From contig JADLZK010007793.1 in assembly GCA_015847255.1 (NCBI GenBank), positions 744,001 through 808,000 of the forward strand: 64,000 nucleotides of DNA, in the 5' to 3' direction. Below are positions 1-11,566 of the stretch, piece by piece. Each line of letters begins with the position of its first letter. Position 1 is the first letter of the stretch. The position numbers and the translations under genes are program-made. The notes beneath the pieces are model-generated. The model was not told the origin of the DNA. It was given only the letters and a program-made list of their open reading frames with translations, and ran no database searches. This DNA is from Hyparrhenia diplandra. Lineage: Eukaryota; Streptophyta; Magnoliopsida; Poales; Poaceae.

Positions 1-801
1 GGGCCGAAAAGGCCAAGACCGCAGAAATTGGCCAGGATCTGAAGGCGGCCGGTTCGGCGAAGTCGAAGGTCGAATCCCGGCTGAGAAGGCCGAAGAAGTC
101 AGCGAGCTTGACCAGAAGGTCAAGGACCCGGAGGCCGAGCCGAAACCGAAAGGAAGCGCGGCCGGTCGGCCGACCGGCGTGGGCGCACGCGAGGCGAGGC
201 GGATTTTCGGCCTTGCGGCGTCTGGCGGCATCCTTCGATGAGGCGTGCTCGCCCCCAAGGACTCGGCCCGAGGGAGATGCTGACCTGGCTTGTCCAGGAG
301 TTTCGGGCTCTGCAAGGCCGAGAGGAGACTGGGAGGGGATACGCCTCTCTGGAGACGTTGCGGGCATTCGGCACCACCCTCCACGAGCTGGGGTGTCCTC
401 ACCTTGAGACCGGTAGAGCCGGACACAGATTCGGGCGTTTCTTGGCGGACTCTGCTCCTGCTCTTTCGACGGCCAGATAAATTTTACGAAGGCTATTGGG
501 CTGAAAGGTGGGAAGGACCTCGCCATGTATCGCGGCCGAATCCCGGGCCGGTTAGTTCGAGCTTTTTCGGATCTCAGCGATCATGCGCTCTTGTATGATT
601 CGAGATTTTACCCTACTGACTTGCTTGGCTGGTTACGCAGGATTCTCGGGAGAAGGAGGAGATTCGCGCCAAGGTGGACGCCTTCATCGCGGAGCGAGAT
701 GGTCAGAACCAGCGCGATGATTTGGCCAGCCCCTCCAACGTCGGAACTCCTCCAACCCAGCAGGCTCCGGAGGATGGAGAGGATAGGGTAGATGATGTTT
801 G
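1..801 (+). pseudogene. Antisense additional ORF of the Tat element (coiled-coil protein), partial
   Basis: On the strand opposite to gag-pol there is a coding-like stretch. A heptad-rich segment (about 85-140, containing KAEEVSELDQKV) is followed by a segment at 275-430 reading WLVQEFRALQ and LHELGCPHLE, then after a probable intron acceptor at about 640 an acidic tail ending EDGEDRVDDV and a stop at about 801. Short helical, charged proteins of this type occur as additional ORFs in Tat elements and are often annotated as putative gypsy-type transposon proteins. Their function is unknown. The start is outside the window and the frame changes at least twice. The assignment rests on position, strand and composition, not on a diagnostic motif. 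Confidence 0.45.
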
Positions 802-2976
802 AGTTGTTGATTGATTCAACCTCTGATGGCTGTTAGTTGTAATGACTCCTGGTTAAACTACTGTTAAATCTTTTGGCAGGTTCCCGAGGAGGGGACCTTT
901 GATTTTATGGATGAGGCTCCTTTGAAAGTTGAGCGCGATGGTTTCGGTGTGAGTGGTGCCTCGTGGCGCAGCTTTCGGGGAAAGATTCCCGAACGGATGA
1001 GCGACTTCTTTTCGTCGCGCCCGACGAAAAGATTGCTCGTGGCGGTCAATCAATTACGGATTTTTGGAGGACCTTTGTCCCTTCGGAGAGACAAAGGAAC
1101 TTAGTTCGTGGTGTCTTTGTTGGAGCCGAAACTAGAGGTAGAGGGATCTAAACCGATCCCCGCCGGCTCCTAGGTATCGATATTGTAAGGTTAGGGATCT
1201 TGTATCGTTCCACGTGTGAATGTGCCGGTCGGATGTTTCTATTCAAGACACGGCCCTTTTCGATGTGTTTTCGTTTCTCGCGAACACCTATATTCTTTTC
1301 AAGGAACCCCCTCCCCCTGTTTGGCGAGTGACGAAAAACATGAAATGTGCCGAAAGAAGTGCTGTTTGAGCCGAAAGTGGAGGTAAAGGAGGAACCCCTT
1401 GAACTTTTTTCTTTTGCTTAGGTATGGGTTATGTTCGCCAAGGATCTTCGGCTAAACTAGCTGGGTATACAATGCCTTTGTTTTCTTTATAAACGTGTGA
1501 GGGGTTGCTTTCGGCTTTGGTTGTTTCGTTTTTCTCGGAAAAATATCGTCTTGTCAAGAAACCCCTCCCCTTTTTTGCGAGGAGACGAAAGTCGTGTTCT
1601 TTACCGAAAAGCGATTTTATTTTTTGACTTAAGTATACATGTAAACTTGTTGCGTATGTGGACCTGATCTTACATATCTTGCACATTCGGCCATATTGAA
1701 GCTACAGCTTTCTCTTTTCTCCTAGCTAGCTGGTGCATGCGGTCAGGGATATATTTTCAAGCCCTAAGTAACCGAGGTCAAATTGTCGGCTTGACATTGT
1801 TACGTGGTCAGGATTGGACGAATGCGCGGTGTTTCGTCCCTTGTCCGCCTACCTTCTTGTACACTCGAGCAGCTTCGATACTGCCCCCGTTATGCCGATG
1901 GGGATGGACTCGTGCAATGGAGAATGTTGTTCCAGGTTTCACCAGAGCATTCGGCGCTTCAGATTTCTGATGTTCGGGCGGGTTGAGCTGACGTTTCGCT
2001 GAAACCCAGATATTGTTGGCCACCTTGAGTAATCATAGATGTGTCTGAGTTGGTCGAAGCGCTTTCTGCGCAACTCTTTCTAAGCTAGGCCTTAGGGTTT
2101 CCTCGTGGTAGGATTGTCTTTCGACAAGCTTTTTCATGACAGCATCTTGTGGGCAAGCTGCCAGAGCCACTCACTATTCAGCTGTTTTTCCCTGCGTGGC
2201 CGAATGCTGGCCATCCTTTCCTGATCCCTCTCAATCCTAATGAGCCTAAGCTCTTCTTGGGGTATGACCCTTTTGCATTGCTCTTGGTAGCTAACTAAAG
2301 ATATTCCCTCAACGACTTATGGCTGTTTTTTCGAGGAGTCTGTGACCTTTGGGTCCTGCTTTATAGTGGTTTTATTTTGTCCTTGCCATATCACGGGCTT
2401 TTATTATTATCGATTGCGAGGATATGGCCTTAGTAGGTGTCTTTGTGATCGTCCTTCATTAAATGGATGCAACTACCTTTTGCCCTTTATGGGCGTTTGC
2501 TTTATTTGCATGCTTTGGCGATGGCCGAGCTGCATTTTTGCGGGTTTCACCGCTTATGCTCCGTCTTTGACTATCTCGGTCAATTTCGGATGATCACGGG
2601 CTTGTTAGCCTCGTCTTTGGTTTTTTGGAAGTTGTCACTTTCGGACTTCTTCCCGACTTTGGGTCCTCTCGACCTAAGCCTTTCGGCTTTTATGCCTTAG
2701 TTTTGCTCGATCTCTTGGCATATACCTTTTTTCGGGCATGAATTTTGCCGAATATGTCAAGTGTGACTTAGTCACCTCTTGCTTTCGGCTCTTTTCGTCT
2801 TAACACCATGCTTGGGGAAAAGGAACCTTTATAAGGGGTTCACGACCAAGTGTTTCCAGGTTGCCTCGTTAAAAAACCTCACACCCTCGAAAGGGCTTCC
2901 CCTGTGAGGAAAAAGAGCGCAACCCATTGTGGTTTCGTACCTTAATTATTACAAGCCATGATAAAGGAAAAGAAAA
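802..2976. other. Non-coding 3' internal region of the Tat element
   Basis: No supported gene. Around 1260-1350 and 1520-1600 there are two diverged copies of a block containing a C-rich core (AACCCCTCCCC-like) followed by GCGAG and GACGAAA, suggesting an old internal duplication of about 245 bp. At 2860-2900 is the phrase GCCTCGTTAAAAAACCTCAC, common in the non-coding part of plant gypsy elements. The short ORFs here have no recognisable domains. Confidence 0.5.
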
Positions 2977-3304
2977 TTAAAACTCCTGTTTCAAGGAGCA
3001 TTCGTCACGCGTAGAACCTACGGAGGTTATCCGCGTTCCACGTGTGTGTAGTTTCGTCGCCTTCTTCTGTCTTGAGCCGAAACACCCCGGGCATGACCAT
3101 GCTTGCGACGACGAAAGGTTCGTACCATTGTGATTGTAACTTGCCCCGCTTGTCCGCATGCGAATCAGGACGAGGTCGCCGGGGTAGATGTTCTTGCGCA
3201 GTACTTTCTTGTCCCGCCGGCTTTTGTGTCTCCTTGTGGTAGTTGTCGAGGTTTTTCGCCGCCCGCAACTTTCGGAATTCAGATGTGTCAGCATCTACAA
3301 ACCT

Positions 3305-4281
3305 TTAAATTTCTGTTACATCAGCTATTTGTGTACGAAATGAGCCGAGCCTGAGCTCTTCAGGTGTTATGGCTTCTTCCCCGTAAAGGAGGCGAAACGG
3401 AGTGAATCCGGTTGCTCGGGACTTCGAGATGTTGTGGCCCCAAACCGCAACGGTCATTTTGGGCCACTTTCCTTTTGCTTGCGTCCCACGTAGACTTAGA
3501 GGCGGGCCGAGAAGATTAGGCCGTTGGCCTTTTCGACCGCCCCATTGCTGTGGGTGATAGACCGAGGCGAAAGTCACTTTGATCGAAAGCTCCTCACAAA
3601 AGTTTTGAAACTCTGTCGAGTCGAACTGCTTGCCGTTGTCCACCGTTATGTAGGACGGAACCCCGAAACGACAGGCTATTCGTTGCCAAACGAAACTGAT
3701 CAAGGTTGCTGAGGTGATTCGGCCGAGGTCTTGCTTCTATCCACTTGGTGAAATACTCAATCGCCACGGCTGCGAATCTTACGTTGCCGTGAGTCGCTTA
3801 ACGGTCCTACTATGTCCACCCCCAACGTTGGAGTGGCCAGGTAGGCACTATCGACTTGGTGAGGTTGGACGGTGCGTTTTGCTTCTTGGCGAACATCTGA
3901 CAGCTTTCGCATGTCTTCACCAGTTGCTTTGCATCTTCAGCTGCTGATGGCCAGTAAAATCCTTGTCTCATTGCTCTATGGGCTATTTCGTGAGGTCCCC
4001 TATGAGCTCCGCACATTCCTCCATGAATTTCGGCCCAGAGCTTTCGTCCCTTCTTCTTGGCCGATGCACTTGAGTTTTGGTGCTACGATGCCATCTTTGT
4101 ACAGCTCACCCCTTATGATGGAGTAATGCTTAGTTCGTGACTCCATCCGCTGCTGTTCATGCTTGGACTCTGGTTCGAATGTTCCTGTCAGGAATGCGAA
4201 TATCGGGCTCCACCAATCATGACTTGCGATGACATGAATGGCCCTTGGTTCCTCTTCTTCTTCTCTTATTGCCTTGGCCAA
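3305..4281 (-). pseudogene. Gypsy integrase (broken)
   Basis: The protein integrates the retroelement cDNA into the chromosome. Two minus-strand pieces are visible. The first (4016 to 3810) carries the HHCC zinc-binding part, with HRAMRQGFYWPS and CESCQMFAKK. The second (3703 to 3305) carries the catalytic core, with VDNGKQFDS (second Asp) and VYHPQ. The third catalytic residue lies in a GAVEKA-like motif that can only be read after a one-base frame change near 3550. The C-terminal part reads toward 2977 (YNHNGTNLSS region). The order after RNase H is that of Ty3/gypsy. At least two frame breaks make it non-functional as assembled. Confidence 0.85.
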
Positions 4282-4339
4282 AAGTTGTTGGAAGAATACG
4301 CCCGGTGGGGTTGGAATGCCAGCGCGGTTGCTTTTTGCT

Positions 4340-6291
4340 AGCTCGTCGGCTTCTCATTTTCCTTTGCGTGGTATGTACTTTATGGAGAAACTGCGAAGTG
4401 CTTTTCCATCTCTCTTACTGTCAGAAATTCGACTAAAAAGCGGCTCCCTAGCCGTGTACTCCTTCTCACAAGTGTCCGCTTACTACCGCGAACCGATGCA
4501 TTTAATGATGCATCTCTTAACGCCCATTGCTCTTAGCTTTGAAGTGCTAGCGCACCGCTTCATATTCGGCGGTATTGTTGGTGCTTGTGAATGTAATCCG
4601 GCCGCGTATCTAATGGATGGACCTTGTTGAGGTGAGAGTATGGCCGAAACCCCGGCCCCTTTGTCGCACCGGGCTCCGTCACAATACGCGATCCAAGTTG
4701 GTTCGTCAAAAACTACAGGATTCCCTTCGGCCGCCGGAGTCCGTCTGCTATGAAATCGCGATTGCTTGAGACTTTATGGCCGTCACATTGCTCGAAATCG
4801 ACACGAATTCATTGAGTTGATGGTGGCCCATTTGCCTACCCTACCTACGGCTTCATTTGTTTCCGAACAGTAGCCTCCAAGGGCCGAGAGGAAACAACCC
4901 GAATCTTGTGTGCTTTGAAAGTAGTGCCTCGGCTTTTCGGCTTGCCATTAGGACCGTGTAAGCTATTTTCTCTAGCTCACGAGTAGTTAAGCTTAGCCGC
5001 CGAAAGGGCTTCGGATACGTAATAGATAGGAAACCGCTTGAGCTTGTTGTCATGCTCTTTCTCTTCGACAAGGACAGCACTTTACGATCTTGGTGATCTT
5101 TGCTAAGTATAACAATAACACCGCCTTTGGGGATGGTTTCGACATGGTTGTCGATTGGTAAGGTAGTCCTTCAAGTCTTGAAAGGCTTTCTGGCCGGTCG
5201 TCCCCATTCGAAATCCGAGCTGTCCTTTAGCACTTTGAAGAAGGGTAAACTTTTTTCGGTGACCTTGAGATGAATACGCTAAGAGCCGCTAGCCGACACG
5301 TGAGCCTCTGGACCTTCTTTTTCGGCTATCCGGGGTTTCATGTCTATGATTCTTCGCGATCTTATCTCGGATTCGCTTCTATGCCTCGGGCCGACACTAA
5401 ACAACCTAACATCTTGCCTTTGGTGATGCCGAAAATGCATTTTTTCGGGTTTAACCCGAGCCCGCTCCGCCTTAGATTCGTGAAGGTTTCCTTTAGGTCG
5501 CGATGTGCGACTCTTTCGAGCCGCCGATGACTACTATATCGTCCACGTATGTTACGAGATTCTTCTTCTTCTTCGCTCTCTAAACACTTCATCCGACATT
5601 ACGGAGAAAGTAGATCCCGGCATTCCTCGGACCTTCGGGCATTTCGCTTGAAACAATAGGTCCCCCCGGAGTGATGAAACTTGTCTTCTCCCGTCCTCCG
5701 GGTTCGGATGTATCGATGATATCAGGGAGAACAGTCGAGCAAGCTCATTCTTTCGCGACTCGAGGCTAAGTCAATCGGGGTGTCTATTCTGCGGGAGAGG
5801 GTGCGGGTCTTTTCGGACATGCCTTGTTTAGATCGCTGAAATCTACACACATTCGCCATTTCTTGATGTTAGGTCGGATGTTTTCTTTCGGACCATGACC
5901 ACGTTTGCTAACCATTCGGGATATTGAGCGCTCGATTACTCCTGGCGTCCGAAAGTCTACGGACCCATTTTTGCCGCCGCGCGCTTCTTTCTTCGGATAA
6001 CTTTCTTAACCTCTACTTCTTGGGCTTCACTGCCGCTGCTACACTCAGGTTATGTTGAGCGAGGTTTCGGCTTACCCCTTTTAGATCCTCAGCTGACCAT
6101 GCGAACACGTCTGAGTTGGAGTCGAGAAATGCGGACAGGTGAGCTGCCTCGTCTGGTTGGAGTTCGGAGCCAATTATAATCTCTCTCTCGGGCCCTGTGG
6201 TGGATATGGGGACTTTTTTTTGTGGATTTGGCTGACTCAACCTTCGGTTCTCTGACCTTTTCAGTTTTGGGTTCCGGCTCTTCTTTCTCAT
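4340..6291 (-). pseudogene. Gypsy reverse transcriptase and RNase H (broken)
   Basis: Copies element RNA into DNA and removes the RNA strand. Recognisable minus-strand pieces are the N-terminal approach (6291 to 6013, with SDVFAWSAEDLKGV) and the palm/thumb end (5592 to 5362, with LNPKKCIFGI and GIEANP). A further piece around 5080-4853 belongs to the RT/RNase H connection. Frames change repeatedly between these pieces and the region holding the catalytic YVDD motif (about 5550) cannot be read in one frame. From about 4850 to 4340 the RNase H part is only weakly visible. The size between protease and integrase is near normal, so the damage is mostly small indels. Confidence 0.8.
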
Positions 6292-6617
6292 CGTCGCTCT
6301 TTTCGGTCTCTGTTACTTCATTGATCATCTTTGTAACACGGAATCGGTCTTGCATCTATTTTCCGAGTGCTTCTCGATCTCCCCCATGGTCACAATACCG
6401 AAAAGGGAGGGTATCTTCATGCATAAGAAACTGCGCTTGATAAGCGCATCAAATTTGCTTATGACTCCCCGCCAAATATTCTTTGTGTAGGGATAATCTA
6501 TATTGACAATGTCGAATGTGATGATTTCGGTTCGCATAAGCCAACCTCACCGAAAGTCACCGTGATGTCCTTTTTCCGATCGCATCTATCCTTTTCCCTC
6601 CGAAACCGAATAGAGCA

Positions 6618-7216
6618 TTACCCATTTGGATGCGGCGTCCTCCATTCCATATTCATGCTCGGAAGGCCTTGATGAATAGAATATCCGGCCGAGCTTCCAT
6701 TATCTACCGGGATATTATGAAGTGTGAACTTATCCACGTTTGCAGTTGCTACGAATGCATCTGTGTGCGGATAGTCCCTTAGCCGGAAGTCACTTTCGTC
6801 AAATGTGATTGGGACCATTGACCATGCAGGCCTGTTCAAAGGTAGTCTCGGTGTTACAGTGTGTACTCTCCTCACATAGTCTCTTCTGGCTTTTTTGTTC
6901 TCGTGCTCGAGGTTGGATCCGCCTTTGATTGCATAGATGTGACCCTGGGACGGAAGTACCGAGTTCACAATCCTATTTTTCCCGATCGCTTTTCGGGCTT
7001 CGTGTGCGCGCTGTGGCCTTTGTTGTTCAAGGTTTGCCGGAGAGGACGCCGCCATTGATGGAGGCTGGGATTGCGGGATGTAACCCGGGTAGTTCCAGGA
7101 GTACTGATGATGGTGAGCCGGAAGTATGGGTCCCTGCTGTACTAATGGAGGCGGGGGTGGTAGCTGAGTATTCTGATAACCGAAATATGCGTTCGGCTGG
7201 GCGCCTGCTGTTTCTC
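6618..7216 (-). pseudogene. Gypsy aspartic protease region
   Basis: Near the end of a 240-residue minus-strand reading frame (7340 to 6618) is VDNGSSAGYS, the active-site loop of a retroviral-type aspartic protease (D-x-G-S-S-A), preceded by ITFDESDFRL and DYPHTDAFV, which in Tat elements lie just upstream of the protease. The enzyme would cleave the gag-pol polyprotein. The frame ends soon after the active site, before the flap region would be complete, so the protease is truncated by a frameshift. Confidence 0.8.
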
Positions 7217-8641
7217 TCATGTTGAACACGTGCTTTGGAGCTTGGCTACCTTGTGAACTTTCGTCCTTTGATTTACGTTTCCTTGGCCATTTGCCCATAC
7301 TTGCGATCTCGACCGAAATGACCCATGTTTTCGCCCGCATCTAAACAAGATGACGGTACTCTCGGACCATCCCGGCCTCTTCCGCGACCTCGCCCCATAA
7401 GCTTCGCCACCTCGGTTGGACTGATTTGCTTTAGAGTTTGAGGCGTCCCGGAGCCCGGTTCTTGGCTTGGTTCGCCGTCCGAGGCGAATCCTCTTGTACG
7501 TTGTTGGACGGGCGAGGTGCCTTGCCGCTTTTTTGGTTATTGTTTGCATTTGGATGTGGCGATTGTTGCTTTTCATCCTTTCTTGCTTTGCCTTTCTTCT
7601 TTTCGGACCTTCTTCGGACTTTGCGAACTTTTTGATCTCGATCGTATAACTTCGGTCAAGGTTTTGGGTTCCTCCCCTGTCTAGTTGTGCGGCGCGACCG
7701 ACCTATAGCCATGCCTTCGATTGCATTTGCTATGACTACTTCATCCGATACATTCGGCATTTGAGCGAAAATTTTGTACTATCTTTTCGAGGTATTGTGT
7801 CAATGACTCTCCATCCTCTTGCTTGAGCTTCGTGAAATCTCTGGTTCCCCTTTTTCAAGGCCGGAAACCTTCAAAGGTGATGATCGGTTTGCTCCTTCGG
7901 TTGCTTCCAATTTCTTATCGAAAGCGGGCGAAGGGCAATGTACCATTCATGCGCAATGTCTTCTACCGCCATTATGAGAGATTTCGCGGGGTGACCGAAT
8001 CCCCCCCCCGAATGTACTGCGGCTTCATAGCTTACAATGAACTTCCTTGGGTCCGATTTCCCATTGAATGATGGCAACCGAAGCTTGTACCCTATCGGCC
8101 ATGGGCTCAAACCGCAATTCCGGCGCGAGTGGTGAGACCGGATCGATTTCCTATCCGCGATTTAAACCGGTCGTTAACCCTCCATGGGATGGTGCGGTGT
8201 TTTTCTCCATCCGCGCTATTTCACGAGCAAATTGCCTTTCTCTATTTCGCGAAGCTTCAAGCGCTCCCGAGCCGAATTCTCTCTCCGCTTGGTCGCTTCT
8301 CCTTTCATCATTGCGTCCCTCGAGCCCTCAACTCTCTTCTCGAGCTCACCGCCCGAGGCTCAATTCTTGGATTAACTTGGAACGTTGTTCCTGCTTTCGC
8401 ACTTTGTTTCACGCCGAGTGGTCTGCTCTTCTTCCGAGTCTTCTTCATCTTCTTGAGCTTCGGCACCTCCCGCTTCGGAAGGGCCTTGGCCGATTATTGC
8501 CCCAGGGGCCTCGTGTCCGCATCTTACGTTTCGCCCCGGCCCCGACTGCTTTGGAGTGACGGTCGGTCCGGAGGATCCGCCGGAGGAGATCCGGCCGGTC
8601 TTTGCCGGGGCCGCCTTTGGGTCTACCTCGCCACGAGCCAT
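7217..8641 (-). pseudogene. Gypsy gag (broken)
   Basis: Structural capsid/nucleocapsid protein of the element. The likely start is the ATG at 8641, 20 bases downstream of the primer-binding site, giving an acidic, Gly/Ser-rich N terminus. The conserved gag domain is seen at 8110-7871 (KLRLPSFNGKSDPRKF and AHEWYIALRP). A basic tail with a degenerate zinc-knuckle-like segment lies near 7340-7300. At least two frame changes separate these parts. Confidence 0.8.
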
Positions 8642-8660
8642 GGGTTACCTGCGTGACAAC

Positions 8661-8675
8661 CACGGTGGGCGCCAA
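8661..8675 (-). promoter_or_regulatory. Primer-binding site of the gypsy element
   Basis: On the minus strand the bases directly after the LTR read ATTGGCGCCCACCGTG. The TGGCGCCCACCGTGG type of site is typical of Tat/RIRE2-like gypsy elements. It fixes the LTR boundary at 8676 and the element's orientation. Confidence 0.8.
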
Positions 8676-9568
8676 TGTTGGTGTAACCCCTGGCAAAGGC
8701 TACCCCGGCCGGGGACGAGTCGCTCAACTAGACCGAACCGATCACACGAAAGTGTATGCAAACCGGAGTACTTTTTTCTATTGAATCTCAAACGGTTTAC
8801 AATGCCCCCTCGGGGGTCTATTTATAGTCCGTAGACTATTACAATTCCAATTTTGTCCCTCGACCAACCCTAGGCCTTGGCGCCTCCCGCCCGTCAACCA
8901 GGGGGGCGTGGTCTTTTTCGCCTCGGGATCCCACCGCCCTCCTTGGGCCGCTTGATGTGGGACCGCGGGCTCCCGCAAAGACGTAATCGAGGGACATTCG
9001 TCAATGATCCTTTCGGCCTTGCCGTAGTGGGTGACCGCCTCCGACTTCCCGCCATGAAACCGGGAACTCGCGCTAGATCCCCGCCCTTGGGGCGTCGAGC
9101 CAAAGCATTCACCACCTTTGACGGGACGTTGGCACATTGGCTCAGTAGCGAGTCCCCGACCGTGACCGGACGGAAGCTTCGACATTCGGCAAGGTGGGCC
9201 GAATGTCACCGCATCCGGGCGCGCGCCTTTATTCGCAATCTCCGAGTGACGAAAACCGCAGCATTCGGTCTCCCAGGCCGAATGCCAGAGCTTTCGTCTA
9301 CAGCGCCATTCCTCGAGGACAGACCCCGCCCGTTGGGCGTTTGCGCCCACTCGTTATGGCCGACAGCCTTCGCTTCGGCTCGCATCATGCGAAGCTCCGA
9401 CCATTTTCTGGCTTTGTCCCCTTCATTCCTGGGTTTGCGACGCGCCGAGACCCGAATCTTTACATCATTCGGCCATTGAGGCCGAATCTTATCCCCTTCG
9501 GGTTATCTTTAACCGTGGGTTTCGTGCCGACCGTAGGGGGGTGGGCAGGTTCCGGCCTCCCCCCAACA
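8676..9568 (-). repeat. 5' LTR of the Tat-type gypsy element
   Basis: The LTR is 893 bp. On the minus strand it begins TGTTGGGGGG and ends ACACCAACA, so it has the expected TG...CA ends with the inverted repeat TGTTG/CAACA. The primer-binding site abuts its inner end. A TATA box lies at 8819-8826. The 3' LTR is outside the window. Confidence 0.82.
8819..8826 (-). promoter_or_regulatory. TATA box in the gypsy LTR
   Basis: Minus strand reads ACTATAAATAGACC about 140 bp before the inner LTR end, the expected place for the promoter that starts the genomic transcript. Confidence 0.6.
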
Positions 9569-10020
9569 CACAGGAAATCCCTTGCTTGGACGACATGCTT
9601 GTGATTGAGCCACTGGAAATACTCTTCCCCTTTGAACTTGACCCACAGATATCACACTCAATAGAGCTGACCAATGATACAGGTGGTTACATTGCCTTCA
9701 TGACAAAGGCAAGTTCACGCCGCTTCCGCATAGAGCTAGACAAGGGCATTGTCCCACCACGATCCAAAGGGCGAGTCACCGTGAACAATGCGAACACAGT
9801 CAACGCGACCGCCAAATAATCTCTATAAGGAGGAGATCACCGCGGCTGAGCACCACAAGAGATGGAGGTCTTGCCGCTATGGACATAACCGGAGACGTGT
9901 TCACCGAGAAGGAGGGTACCGTGGTTGATGAGGTGAATGTGATGGTTGTTTTTGACAAACTACCATCGGAAGAGGAATCTGAAAGGACGTCGAGATGCAC
10001 CGTGACTTATGTCATGGGAA
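9569..10020 (+). pseudogene. MSP (major sperm protein) domain exon, separated from its gene
   Basis: The reading frame after the LTR gives an MSP/VAP-type immunoglobulin-like domain: LVIEPLEILFPFELD, then IELTNDTGGYIAFMTK, then GIVPPRSKGRVTV. After a frame change near 9815 it continues GGLAAMDITGDVF and VVDEVNVMVVFDKLPSEEES. This second part is the conserved tail of the grass family in which an MSP domain is fused behind a receptor-like kinase domain. VAP-type MSP domains bind membrane-contact partners; the role of the grass fusion is not established. The upstream part is cut off by the gypsy LTR. No in-phase kinase exon precedes it in the window; the kinase remnants at 24-28 kb lie downstream, so this is the 3' end of a different copy of the tandem family. 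Confidence 0.8.
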
Positions 10021-10129
10021 ACATATTCTCGAGTATCATGAGTGGCAGAATTAGTTTCTTCTCTCTTTCACTCTGCCTAGAGAATGGGATATTTCAAACA
10101 CTTCATTGTAAATTTAAGTTTACCGCAAT

Positions 10130-10735
10130 GTTCAGTCGGACCTGAAAGGATGTGGTTTGCTGTGACTTCTGTGTTGTGAAAATATTCTTGAGTTATAAAG
10201 CATTTATACAGTCTGGAGGCGGTAGAATCATCTCGTGAAGCGTACATTAGTACAAGTATATTTATATCAGGATGTTTTGGCTGGTACCTATATATGCGGC
10301 AAGTCAACATACAATTGCCTAGTATGGTGCTCGAATGAATTTTCTGATTTTACAAACATGCAGTTGAGACATTTCAAATATTTGTATTGAATACATGAAA
10401 AAATTAAAGGGTTATTTTGATGCCAACTGAATTATAATGATCAGATAAAATAATCTGATGATGATCACAAAAAAACTTATTATATTATGAGTTGGATTAT
10501 AATAATTCAACGACCGTATCACAATAATAACCCTTATAATCTGTCTCCAACGTCATTTTTTTTTTGAGATTACAAGTCAGTTGTACTTCGACAAACAGTA
10601 ATCCACCTCCAGTTAAAAGATCTAATTCACAATTCACAATATATATTTCTATGGTTTAATTGGAATCGAATAGTTTGTAAGTTTAGTGTAATAATAATGT
10701 GACGAAAGTCTGTTTGGCTTTTGTGTCTAAAAAAA
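10130..10735 (+). repeat. Sequence downstream of the MSP exon, duplicated at 50530-52620
   Basis: From AAAGGATGTGG onward this stretch matches the DNA at 50554, including ATATTCTTGAGTTATAAAG, GGATGTTTTGGCTG, AATTGCCTAGTATGGTGCTC and GTAAGTTTAGTGTAATAATA. Order and orientation are the same. The simplest reading is that it is the 3' flank of the kinase-MSP gene family, present behind two tandem copies. A small MITE lies inside both copies. Confidence 0.75.
10407..10533. mobile_element. Small Tourist-like MITE
   Basis: About 127 bp, AT-rich, with imperfect terminal inverted repeats (AAGGGTTATTTTGATG at the left; AAGGGTTATTATTGTGAT on the minus strand at the right). TTA lies on both sides, consistent with a PIF/Harbinger-type target. 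The same element is present in the paralogous stretch at about 50815, so it inserted before the duplication. Confidence 0.5.
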
Positions 10736-11532
10736 AATAGAACTTTTTGTGCTAAGTCCTTTCCCAGTCTAGTATTTTTAGGAAACCATTCTCATTCTAG
10801 TTGAACAAAGTTCTTGTAGTTCCATAAACGCGGCAGAGAGAGGCAGAGCCACAGATAACAGAGGAAGCTCACAGACACACAGGAGAACAGACAACAGACA
10901 CGACCTGGTCTGGAAAAATTCAGGGACAGCAACAGAAGTGAACCAAACGAACGAACCCTTAAGCGGCACAATACAGAAGAAGCAGATCAAGCCACACCAG
11001 CCGAAGAAAGCAGCAAGCAATCGGTGGAGGATACTCACGGACGGAGCCGAAAGCAGAGGAGAGTGGGTGGGACAGACGTCACAGACCAGATCAGTTAGCA
11101 GCAAAGCAGAGCACGCTAAACACACCAGCACAGCAGACGGCGTGGCAGAGGCCAGGCGGACGTCGCGCGCTGGTGCAGACTAGACGACGCTGCAGAGGCC
11201 CGGGCAGGCGTCGGATAAGCGCCAAAGAGACGACCGGCGGACACGGGCGCGGATATCGGGCGGACGCTCGGGCGCGGATGAAGACGCACGGCCCGAGCGG
11301 AGGAGGCGCGGGCTCGCGAGGAGTCACGCAACTGACGCGGACGACAAGCGGCGACAGGCTGCGGATGGGGCCGCACGGACGACGGGAACATGAGGTCACC
11401 GGCAACAGTCCGCACGAGGCACGGCGACGGCGGACCAGAGTGGACGGCGGCGCATACGGAGGAGGCGCAGACTCAGACGTTTCGGATGCGTCTAACCGCG
11501 CGGAGACGAGAGAAGAATTGAGAGAAGTGGCC
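10736..11532. other. Intergenic stretch, no gene recognised
   Basis: AT-rich at first, then from 10800 purine-rich with many CAGA/ACAG motifs and from 11150 GC-rich. Several overlapping ORFs on both strands have no recognisable domain and look compositional. It was contiguous with 19772 onward before the copia element inserted (shared CCTAG). Confidence 0.4.
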
Positions 11533-11566
11533 CCTAGTGTCACGAGCTGCCTCCGCCAGGTGGGCC

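Larger units (their letters stand above)
1..9568 (-). mobile_element. Tat-type Ty3/gypsy LTR retrotransposon, left end outside window
   Basis: Reading on the minus strand, one sees a 5' LTR (8676-9568), a primer-binding site, then gag, protease, reverse transcriptase, RNase H and integrase in Ty3/gypsy order, followed by a long non-coding stretch and an ORF on the opposite strand (1-801). The long 3' internal region with an antisense ORF is characteristic of the Tat lineage (RIRE2/Grande/Retand relatives). Every coding domain is broken by frameshifts or deletions, so the copy looks inactive. The 3' LTR and the second target-site copy lie left of the window; the right flank starts CACAG. The element sits directly against an MSP-domain exon, so it disrupted a host gene. 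Confidence 0.88.
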
